Assembly: GCF_002210225.1 (NCBI RefSeq)
Contig: NZ_MWUJ01000002.1
Coordinates: forward strand, 124,001-188,000
Length of the DNA stretch: 64,000 nucleotides
Reading direction: 5' to 3'
From: Geofilum rhodophaeum
GTDB taxonomy: Bacteria; Bacteroidota; Bacteroidia; Bacteroidales; Marinilabiliaceae
The number at the start of each line of letters is the position of its first letter. Position 1 is the first letter of the stretch. Shown in pieces: positions 53,523-60,805 of the stretch. The notes under the pieces were generated by a model, which was not told where the DNA came from, made no database searches, and saw only the letters and a list, made by a program, of their open reading frames with translations. The position numbers were made by a program, and so were the translations under genes.

Positions 53523-54983
53523 TTGGGAACCATTGCCAGACAAACCATTCAGAATTCCATATTCTCCTACCTGGGTGTTGTGCTCGGGGGTGTTAATGTG
53601 GCCTTGCTGTATCCTCGAATTTTTTCAGAAGAAGAAATTGGTCTGATCAACATTCTTCTTGCTGTTTCTGCCATGTTGGCTCAGTTTTCTTCTTTCGGGG
53701 TTAATGGTGTAACCAATTATTTCTTTCATCATTTCAAGGAAAAGGCCAGTCGACACAAGGGCTTTTTCAGCATATTGTTGTTGGTGATTTTGGTAGGCTA
53801 TGCTTTGTTTCTTGTTGTCTTTGGTTTTTTTCACGAGCAGATTCTTTTTTCTCGGGCTGAAGATTCAGCACTGCTCGGCCAGTATGGGTTTTATGTGATT
53901 CCCATTACTTTCTTCACACTTTCCTTTTTGGTCATAGATATTTATGCCGCAGTGCTTTCCCGTTCGGTCATTGGTGTGTTTATGCAAGAGTTTGTTTTTC
54001 GGTGCGTAAATCTTATTCTGGCCTTGCTGTATTTGTTCCATCTCATTGATTTTGGGCTCTTTTTGTTTCTTTATGTCCTGGCTTTGGGATTGCCTCCACT
54101 GATTATTTTTGTAGCACTGCAGCGAAGCGGAGATCTTTCCTGGAAACGACCCAATAAGCATTTGCTTTCGCTTCATGGCCTGAAAATGATAAGTGTTGGC
54201 GCATTCTATATTCTATCTGGGTTTGGCAGTATGCTCATTACTTATGTGGACCGGTATATGATCAATTTGTTTTTGGGACTGGGTGCTGCGGGGGTATACT
54301 CGATCAGTAATTACGTGGGTACCCTGGTGCAAATTCCAAGGAAAGCCATGGGGAAAATTGCCGCTACTTTTTTGGCCGGCTTGTGGACTCAAAATGAGGT
54401 GTCCAGGATACAAGAAGTCTATAATAAGAGCGTTGTGTCCCAGCTTATGCTCGGTGTCTTGATTTTTGTTGGCATTTGGGCCAACATCGAAGCTGTTTTT
54501 CATATTCTTCCGGAGTCCTACCGTTCGGGTGAGTGGGTTATTTTTTTCATTGGCCTGGCCCACATCTTCCATATTTCGATGGGTTTGGGTGGAGTTATTC
54601 TTGTGACTTCGAGGTACTATAAAGTAAGTACCTACCTGACCTTTCTTTTGGGCCTGTTGGCCATTGGCAGTAATTTGCTTTTTATTCCGCTTTGGGGGAT
54701 TGCAGGGGCCGCTTTTGCTTCGGCCTTTTCTAAGCTCATTTATGTTGTAATCAATATGCTTGTGCTTAAATATCGCCTGGGTATCCCACCGCTTCGTCGT
54801 GCTCATTTATTTATTCCTCTTGCCGGCCTGATGAGTTACCTTTTGGTGTTTTCCTTTCAGCCCTCCTGGCACTGGGTTTTTGTATTGGTGGTAAAGAGTG
54901 TAGTCGTAACTGTTGTATACCTTGGATTGTTGAGGCTTTTCAACGTGATTTCGGATTTCAGGTCTTTTTTGGACGATTTTTAA
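53523..54983 (+). CDS. Polysaccharide flippase (Wzx/MATE-type oligosaccharide exporter)
   Basis: A 486-residue membrane protein with about twelve to fourteen hydrophobic segments, of the polysaccharide-biosynthesis exporter superfamily. It is read from a TTG at 53523, giving the N-terminus GTIARQTIQNSIFSYLGVVLG, which is what this family shows at its start. The open frame runs back to 53355, but that part overlaps the upstream gene and contains a Cys-rich non-family sequence. Other landmarks are ILLAVSAMLAQFSSFGVNGVTNY and the central loop AGVYSISNYVGTLVQIPRK. It should move lipid-linked glycan units across the inner membrane. It belongs to the glycan cluster with the following four genes. 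Confidence 0.88.
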   Translation: MGTIARQTIQNSIFSYLGVVLGGVNVALLYPRIFSEEEIGLINILLAVSAMLAQFSSFGVNGVTNYFFHHFKEKASRHKGFFSILLLVILVGYALFLVVFGFFHEQILFSRAEDSALLGQYGFYVIPITFFTLSFLVIDIYAAVLSRSVIGVFMQEFVFRCVNLILALLYLFHLIDFGLFLFLYVLALGLPPLIIFVALQRSGDLSWKRPNKHLLSLHGLKMISVGAFYILSGFGSMLITYVDRYMINLFLGLGAAGVYSISNYVGTLVQIPRKAMGKIAATFLAGLWTQNEVSRIQEVYNKSVVSQLMLGVLIFVGIWANIEAVFHILPESYRSGEWVIFFIGLAHIFHISMGLGGVILVTSRYYKVSTYLTFLLGLLAIGSNLLFIPLWGIAGAAFASAFSKLIYVVINMLVLKYRLGIPPLRRAHLFIPLAGLMSYLLVFSFQPSWHWVFVLVVKSVVVTVVYLGLLRLFNVISDFRSFLDDF

Positions 54984-55012
54984 TCTGTTGTAGGGGGCAT
55001 GTCTTTTATAGG

Positions 55013-55046
55013 TTGACCAACACTTTTGTTTCTTTTATTAACTTTG
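55013..55046 (+). promoter_or_regulatory. Candidate promoter of the asparagine-synthase-like gene (TTG-N23-TAACTTTG)
   Basis: TTG (55013-55015) and TAACTTTG (55039-55046) are 23 bases apart, the same spacing as at the flippase promoter. The start codon ATG at 55074 lies 27 bases further on. Confidence 0.45.
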
Positions 55047-55073
55047 TTAAAACTACTGAAAAAATCTTTGCAA

Positions 55074-56678
55074 ATGCCCACCAAGATTGTCGGTTTTATT
55101 CTTTCTAAAACCCCCATCTCTTATGTGCCTAGGATCAATCCTTTGATTAAAACTAAAGTGCTTAAGGGAGCTTGGGGAGAGTTGGTGTTGTATGGCAGCG
55201 GTGAATTTGAACCGGTGGCTAACGGGCAATGGTCTTTGGGTTTCCCTCCTACTACTGATTTGTTGCAACACAACCTTTTACTTACCGTAGGGCCTGAGGA
55301 GGTTATAATTGAAAGCGATTGGATTGGTGGCATTCCGGTTTTTTATAATTCCAAAGAGCAGATTGTTTCAACTTATGCCAAAGTATGCTTGGGAGAGGAC
55401 AGGGCATTTGATGAGGAAGGCCTCTATCTTTTTTTGCGCTATGGGTTTTCGGTGTTCGGAACCACTCCTTTTCGTTCTGTAAAAAGTTTACGTTACAGTT
55501 CAGTACTTCATTTTTCTGCGGAAGGGTTGAAGGTAAAGGAGAAAGACGATCCCGCTCTGTTTCTCAACCTCTCAGTTGCTGCCAATGAGGAGGAGATTAG
55601 GGCTTTGATTAGGGCAGATTTAGAGAAGGTTTTTAATTATAGTTCGCAAACGCTAGTCTGTCCCCTTTCTGGCGGTCTTGATTCCCGGGTGTTGTGCTCA
55701 TTAATACCTGATGAACAGAGATCCAGAGTGATGACTTATACCTTTGGTATATCACCTCGACAGGAGAAGAGTTTTGAGGCACAGATTGCCCGGTCGGTAG
55801 CAGAAAAGCTTGACATAAGCTGGCAGCATATTCCTTTAAGTAAAGCTTATGAAGATGTTGATGAATGGCATGATCTATTTGGTTTTGCGACACATTTGCA
55901 CGGCATGAACCATATTGAGTTTCTCAAGAAAATTCGACAAGACTTGCCGGATGTAGAGCATCCTGTTCTTTTAAGCGGATTAACTGGTGGCGCTTTCTCG
56001 GGAGGCTATCTTGGCGGCCTTCGGGTGGAGCATCCCAATCAATTGTACCATTTGGCTTTGACGCATGATTTGAACTGTAATCCTTTGTTGCCCCCAAAAG
56101 TAACTGAGGCTGAGTCCCGGTTTTTTGAGCAAAACAGGCAACTTCTGGCTGATCCGCGCTGGTATTCGGTGGTTAGCATGCGTTTAAAAATGGGTTTGTT
56201 GCATTATCTATACAAGCTGCCTGACCATTTGGGTTTTTCTTCTTGTTCGCCCTATCACAATTTTAGAACAGTTGGTAAAATGCTTTCTTTGCCGCCTCAT
56301 AGGCTTAACAATCGCTTCTGGGTGAAGGAATATTTTAAGAAGGAGGGGCTGCATTTCAGGACCAGGTTTTTTTATGGAGACACGCGGAATACGCTTAACC
56401 GTCAGTTGTTTGAAGGTACAGACTATGAAAATCTGAATCCAAATCGGTGGATTAGTACCCCCGTTGCTCCGGAAAAAGTGGAAGCCCTCAATCAGTTTTT
56501 TCAAAGTTACCATCAGTCCAGTTCTAAAGTAAAGCGTTTTTTAACTACACAAAGAGTTGTTAAAGAGGTGGTAAAAGTTTTTGGGTTAAAGAATGAATTT
56601 AATCAAAAATTGTCGGCCTATCAAACCTTGAGGAGCCTCGAACTGTCTTTGCAGGAAGGGTTTGATTCGCAGCCTTAA
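55074..56678 (+). CDS. Asparagine-synthase-like protein with a degenerate glutaminase domain
   Basis: Read from the ATG at 55074, a 534-residue protein; a TTG at 55026 would add 16 residues. Residue 2 is Pro, not the Cys nucleophile that class II glutamine amidotransferases need, although the first 170 residues keep the outline of that fold (SDWIGGIPVFYN, YGFSVFGTTPF). From about 190 the asparagine synthase domain follows, with the ATP-binding PP-loop PLSGGLDSRVL, TYTFGISPRQEKSFEAQIA and LSGLTGGAFSGGYLGG. It may amidate or otherwise adenylate a sugar or glycan acid without using glutamine. It is part of the glycan cluster, one gene upstream of three glycosyltransferases. Confidence 0.85.
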   Translation: MPTKIVGFILSKTPISYVPRINPLIKTKVLKGAWGELVLYGSGEFEPVANGQWSLGFPPTTDLLQHNLLLTVGPEEVIIESDWIGGIPVFYNSKEQIVSTYAKVCLGEDRAFDEEGLYLFLRYGFSVFGTTPFRSVKSLRYSSVLHFSAEGLKVKEKDDPALFLNLSVAANEEEIRALIRADLEKVFNYSSQTLVCPLSGGLDSRVLCSLIPDEQRSRVMTYTFGISPRQEKSFEAQIARSVAEKLDISWQHIPLSKAYEDVDEWHDLFGFATHLHGMNHIEFLKKIRQDLPDVEHPVLLSGLTGGAFSGGYLGGLRVEHPNQLYHLALTHDLNCNPLLPPKVTEAESRFFEQNRQLLADPRWYSVVSMRLKMGLLHYLYKLPDHLGFSSCSPYHNFRTVGKMLSLPPHRLNNRFWVKEYFKKEGLHFRTRFFYGDTRNTLNRQLFEGTDYENLNPNRWISTPVAPEKVEALNQFFQSYHQSSSKVKRFLTTQRVVKEVVKVFGLKNEFNQKLSAYQTLRSLELSLQEGFDSQP

Positions 56679-56688
56679 TTTCAGTCGT

Positions 56689-57618
56689 ATGCACCCGGTT
56701 TTTCCTGTTGTTATCTTTTGTTATAATCGACCCGTTCATTTGAAGCAGACCTTGACGGCCTTGCTTCAAAATGATGGAAGTTGTGAAACCATTGTGTTTG
56801 TTTTTTCTGATGGGCCAAAAACTTTAGAAGACCATGATAAAGTTCGTGCTGTAAGGGAAGTGTTGTCGAATGTTAAGGGCTTTAAAAAGTTCACAGTTTT
56901 TGAACAGGAGATCAACAAAGGGCTTGCTGCTTCGGTGATTGATGGGGTGAGTCGGGTGCTTCGAGAGTATCCGGCTTGTATCGTATTGGAAGATGACTTG
57001 CTTACTTCTACTTATTTTCTTCGTTATATGAATGAAGCCCTCCTTTACTACAAGGAGGATGCTCGTATCTTTACTGTTTCGGGCTATTCTCCTCCTCTAT
57101 CGCTTCCACCAGACTATACGCTCCCATCTTTTTTATTTCCCCGTATCAACGCCTGGGGTTGGGGTACCTGGCGCGACCGTTGGGAACTGGTGGATTGGCG
57201 TGTGGTTGATTTTTTTGATTTTATTGGCAGTAAAACCCAACGTAGGTTGCTAAGCCAACAAGGTGAAGATCTTCCGGTTATGTTACTCAAGCAGCAAGAG
57301 GGGTGCTTGTCGTCCTGGGCTGTTCGTTTTAATCAGTCTTGCTTTAAAAGTGGTCGGACCAATGTTTATCCCCGAGCGTCGCTTGTTGCCAATATTGGGG
57401 CGGATGGGTCGGGCCGACATATGAAGGCCAGCAGGAAATTTCAGAGTCCTATGAGTTCGTATTACTTATCTCCTTACCCTGCTGAGTCCAACAATGAAAT
57501 TGCGCTGCAATTTCGTCAATTTTATCGTCCCAGTTGGCACCGGAGACTTCGTAACCGATTGAAGATTGAATGGTATCTTTGCAGGAGGGAAGGTTTTAAG
57601 ATTTTGGGGATTAAGTGA
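56689..57618 (+). CDS. Glycosyltransferase, GT-A fold
   Basis: A 309-residue protein from the ATG at 56689; a TTG 27 bp upstream would overlap the previous gene. It begins with FPVVIFCYNRPVHLKQTLTALLQ, the nucleotide-sugar-binding start of GT-A enzymes. The acidic motif CIVLEDDLLTSTYFLRYMN serves as the DxD-like metal site, and WGWGTWRDRWELVDW lies near residue 165. The pattern matches a sugar transferase group often annotated as hypothetical in Bacteroidota, related to GT2. The donor sugar cannot be predicted. It is 10 bp after the asparagine-synthase-like gene and 22 bp before the next transferase gene. Confidence 0.8.
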   Translation: MHPVFPVVIFCYNRPVHLKQTLTALLQNDGSCETIVFVFSDGPKTLEDHDKVRAVREVLSNVKGFKKFTVFEQEINKGLAASVIDGVSRVLREYPACIVLEDDLLTSTYFLRYMNEALLYYKEDARIFTVSGYSPPLSLPPDYTLPSFLFPRINAWGWGTWRDRWELVDWRVVDFFDFIGSKTQRRLLSQQGEDLPVMLLKQQEGCLSSWAVRFNQSCFKSGRTNVYPRASLVANIGADGSGRHMKASRKFQSPMSSYYLSPYPAESNNEIALQFRQFYRPSWHRRLRNRLKIEWYLCRREGFKILGIK

Positions 57619-57640
57619 TTTTATTATGGAGCAGTAGCTT

Positions 57641-58921
57641 ATGCGTGTAGTACATATTAATAAAAGTGACCAAAGTGGGGGGGCAGCTGTGGCGGCCTCC
57701 CGCATTACAGCAGCTCTTCGGGGTTTGGATGTGGAAGCGTCTTTGTTGGTGGGTGAAAAAAAGAGCTTGCACAGCTGGGTGGTCCCAGCAGTTACAACAT
57801 CATGGGATCGGGGGCGTCTGCTCTTTAATTTCTTGCAGGAGGTCGCCGCCTTTCTTCCTCATGAAAAGAGTCGTGCTGGTCGTTTTGCTTTTTCGCTGGG
57901 ACGTAAGGGGCTTGATTTGTCCAGTCACCCTCTGGTGCGGCAGGCCGACGTATTGCATTTGCACTGGTTTAACCAGGGCTATATGTCTCTGAAGGGCCTG
58001 GGGCAGCTGTTGGATTTGGGGAAACCGCTGGTATGGACCTTGCATGATATGTGGAGTTTTACCGGGGGATGTCACTATGCCGGTAATTGTGCTGGTTATC
58101 GTCTGCAGTGTGGCTCTTGCCCACTTATTCAGGATCCTGGGGTGGACGATATTTCAGCCCGTCAGTTTAAACGTAAGCAATCCATTTATGCCAAAGGGCC
58201 CATGGCCCTTGTGGGTTGTAGCCACTGGTTGGCCGGCTTGGCTTCGGAAGCTGCTTTATTGCAGGGACATACTGTTTCGTCCATTCCCAATCCCATCGAA
58301 ACCTCGGTGTTTCGGCCCCTGCCGCGGGATGTTGCCCGGGAGCGACTGGGGCTGGATAAAGCGCGAAAGATTTTGCTCTTCGGGGCAGCCAACGTTGCGG
58401 ATCCCCGCAAAGGGATGGCTCTTTTGTGGCATGCTCTGCGTCATTTGGCGGCCAAGCGCGGCAGCGATGGCATTCAACTGGTGGTTTTTGGAAAGGCACC
58501 GGATGGCTTGGCCAAGGAATTGCCTTTTCCGGTTAAGGTACTCAACTATGTATCCAATACCGAAACGCTGGTTGATTTGTACAATGCAGCCGACGCTTTT
58601 GTGTTGCCTTCTCTGGAGGATAATCTCCCCAACACTGTGATGGAAGCTCTGGCCTGTGGTACGCCTGTGGCGGCTTTCCGGATTGGCGGAGTTCCTGAAA
58701 TGGTGGCACATGGCATTTGCGGTTACTTGGCGCCAGCCGGAGACGCCGGAGGCTTGGCAGAAGGGATAGATTTTTTGCTTTATAAGAGTAAGGCGGAAAC
58801 CCTTCGACTCAATGCCCGTGAAAAGGTGGTCCAAAATTTCAGTCCCCGCATTGTGGCCGGGCAGTACTTAAAGCTTTACGAACGCTTACTGGAGGGAAGG
58901 GCCTATGTCAGAAACAGCTAA
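57641..58921 (+). CDS. Glycosyltransferase family 4 protein
   Basis: A 426-residue retaining glycosyltransferase of GT-B fold. The N-terminal domain starts VVHINKSDQSGGAAVAASRI and includes DVLHLHWFNQGYMS and LVWTLHDMWSFTGGCHY. The C-terminal GT1-type domain shows ILLFGAANVADPRKGM, the donor-site PSLEDNLPNTVMEALACGTPV and GGVPEMVAHGICGYL. It probably extends the surface glycan. A TATCTTTG at 57574-57581, inside the previous gene, could be an internal promoter. The end overlaps the next gene by 17 bp. Confidence 0.92.
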   Translation: MRVVHINKSDQSGGAAVAASRITAALRGLDVEASLLVGEKKSLHSWVVPAVTTSWDRGRLLFNFLQEVAAFLPHEKSRAGRFAFSLGRKGLDLSSHPLVRQADVLHLHWFNQGYMSLKGLGQLLDLGKPLVWTLHDMWSFTGGCHYAGNCAGYRLQCGSCPLIQDPGVDDISARQFKRKQSIYAKGPMALVGCSHWLAGLASEAALLQGHTVSSIPNPIETSVFRPLPRDVARERLGLDKARKILLFGAANVADPRKGMALLWHALRHLAAKRGSDGIQLVVFGKAPDGLAKELPFPVKVLNYVSNTETLVDLYNAADAFVLPSLEDNLPNTVMEALACGTPVAAFRIGGVPEMVAHGICGYLAPAGDAGGLAEGIDFLLYKSKAETLRLNAREKVVQNFSPRIVAGQYLKLYERLLEGRAYVRNS

Positions 58922-59663
58922 ATTGCCTAAGGTTAGCATTATTACGGTGACTTATAATGCTGAGGCAACCTTGGAGCGGACGCTGAAAAGTGTGGCTGGG
59001 CTGGAGTATGGTCCCCTGGAGTATTTGATTATTGATGGAGGCAGTAATGACGGAACCTTGGCGCTTATTCAGGACTATGAAAAGGTGGTGGACCACTGGA
59101 TCAGCGAACCGGATGAGGGTTTGTACGACGCGATGAACAAAGGGATGGCCTTGGCCAAGGGGGATTATCTTTGGTTTCTGAATGCTGGTGACGAAGTCGC
59201 CGCGCCAGATGTGCTTCAGCGCGTTTTTGCGCTGGATGCGGGTGCCGATATGTATTATGGCGATACGCTCATCGTGGATGCGGGTGGTCAGGTGGTCGGG
59301 CCACGACGTCTCCAACCGCCAGAGTATTTGTGTTGGCGTGACTTTCAAAGAGGGATGCTGGTGAGTCATCAAGCCTTGATTGTGGCCCGTCATCTGGCCG
59401 GTCCTTATGATTTGCGCTATCGGTTTTCGGCCGATTACGATTGGGTGCTTCGCCTCCTTAGGAGGTCAAAGCATATTGTAAATACTCGTTTGGTATTGGC
59501 CCGTTTTTTGGATGGAGGCCTCACCAAACAGAACATTATACCTGGTTTGTGGGAGCGATTTACAATAATGAACAAAAATTATGGTTATTTTACTACCCTT
59601 TTTAATCATATTGGTATAACTTGCAAGTTCTTAGTTTTTTGGATTAAGAATCGTCGCTTTTAG
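58905..59663 (+). CDS. Glycosyltransferase family 2 protein
   Basis: A 252-residue inverting glycosyltransferase of GT-A fold. It starts KVSIITVTYNAEATLERTLKSV, with IIDGGSNDGTLALIQDY, LYDAMNKGMALAKGDYLWFLNAGDE and a C-terminal RFSADYDWVLRL, all typical of the WcaA-like GT2 branch used for capsule or O-antigen side chains. The gene overlaps the GT4 gene by 17 bp and is the last member of the glycan cluster. No terminator is evident in the 124 bp after it. Confidence 0.92.
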   Translation: MSETAKLPKVSIITVTYNAEATLERTLKSVAGLEYGPLEYLIIDGGSNDGTLALIQDYEKVVDHWISEPDEGLYDAMNKGMALAKGDYLWFLNAGDEVAAPDVLQRVFALDAGADMYYGDTLIVDAGGQVVGPRRLQPPEYLCWRDFQRGMLVSHQALIVARHLAGPYDLRYRFSADYDWVLRLLRRSKHIVNTRLVLARFLDGGLTKQNIIPGLWERFTIMNKNYGYFTTLFNHIGITCKFLVFWIKNRRF

Positions 59664-59787
59664 CGAATGTACCCTAAGCACTTGCTGATTTTGCGACAGC
59701 CCCAAAACAATTCCGGAACTGAACCCCTTTGGGCCTTTTAACGTAGGGGCCTTTGGTGTAATATACCCTTAACCAATTAGTTCTGTT

Positions 59788-60726
59788 ATGCTTAACGTAT
59801 ATCAAAATGAGGTTTTCGAAACTCGGAAAGCCTTTCGTCGCGTGGTTCACCACGACCGACTGTTGCAGGAATGCAACAAAAATCTTAAGAAGGAACTTGC
59901 TCAGGTTCGCAAGGCCGCTACCTCTCTACGCAGAGCTTCCATCGATACGGAGGCGCTTCATCCCGGTCGCCTTTGGACGCTCATGTATGAAGATCTCGGC
60001 AAACTCGCTTTGAAGCGACGCTTAAATAGGCAAAAGGTTTTGTTTGTGCAATTGAATTGGATGGCTGGGAATGCTGTTCTGGAGGAAAGTACCCGTTACA
60101 TGGAGCGCATTAAAGGTGGTTCACGTTATCGCCGGCGCAGCATACAAAATCGGGAGGAGAAGGTGAAGAAACTCATGGAGCAGGAGACTGTTGCTTTGGG
60201 TGAACAAGCGCAAATCAGACTGATGCACTTTACCAGTAAAATGGGCGATTGCAAAGGTCAGTTGTTGACTCTGGCTGAGGCCATCGCTCTTGGTGTAGAG
60301 GCTAAAAGCAAATTGCACGAGCTTTCGTTGGCTCTTAAGGGCTTACGTTTTTGGGGCAACGGGGATCAGGAACTGCCCGAGCCGCATGATGTGGAAGCCA
60401 ATATGGCCTTTGAGCACATTTTTCAATTGGTAGTGCCGACGCATATCCTTCTTTGCGGTTTTCGTAATGAGGCTTTTGACTTTATTAACACTCGTGACTT
60501 TGAGTTGCATATGGAGGCGTTAAAGGATTTTAAAGACAGTTTTTTTAACGCTTTGCTCAGCGACTGGGTAGAGCAGCGTAAGGTGCGTATGTGTAGTTTT
60601 GGGGTACAGAAGAATATTGAGGCCCTGGACTTGTTGTTGCAGGGCTTGCGCACCAAGAAAAAACGTACCGAGGAAGAGTTGGAAATTTTGCATGAAGAAA
60701 GTCGCGCCATAATGGCGGCCTGTTAA
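59788..60726 (+). CDS. Hypothetical helical, charged protein of unknown family
   Basis: A 312-residue protein that I do not recognise. It has no signal peptide and no membrane segment. Composition is rich in Lys, Arg, Glu and Leu, and most of it should be alpha-helical. Stretches at 20-50 (DRLLQECNKNLKKELAQVRK), 118-145 and 285-312 (KKRTEEELEILHEESR) look like coiled coils. Other visible pieces are QLNWMAGNAVLEESTRYMERI and ANMAFEHIFQLVVPTHILLCGF. No catalytic or DNA-binding motif was found. It stands alone between the glycan cluster and a terminator, opposite in direction to the YfhO gene. Codon use looks like that of its neighbours, so it is probably a real gene; a structural or scaffold role is only a guess. 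Confidence 0.7.
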   Translation: MLNVYQNEVFETRKAFRRVVHHDRLLQECNKNLKKELAQVRKAATSLRRASIDTEALHPGRLWTLMYEDLGKLALKRRLNRQKVLFVQLNWMAGNAVLEESTRYMERIKGGSRYRRRSIQNREEKVKKLMEQETVALGEQAQIRLMHFTSKMGDCKGQLLTLAEAIALGVEAKSKLHELSLALKGLRFWGNGDQELPEPHDVEANMAFEHIFQLVVPTHILLCGFRNEAFDFINTRDFELHMEALKDFKDSFFNALLSDWVEQRKVRMCSFGVQKNIEALDLLLQGLRTKKKRTEEELEILHEESRAIMAAC

Positions 60727-60747
60727 GTATTTGAATTGTAGTAAAAT

Positions 60748-60781
60748 AAAGGGTATTGCTTAATCGATAGCAACACCCTTT
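60748..60781 (+). terminator. Terminator hairpin between the hypothetical gene and the YfhO gene
   Basis: A 13-bp stem with one mismatch (60748-60760 with 60769-60781) closes an 8-base loop and is followed on the plus strand by GTTTTTTCT. The minus-strand tail is also U-rich, so it may serve both convergent genes. Confidence 0.85.
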
Positions 60782-60805
60782 GTTTTTTCTGCCAGGGGAT
60801 GGATT

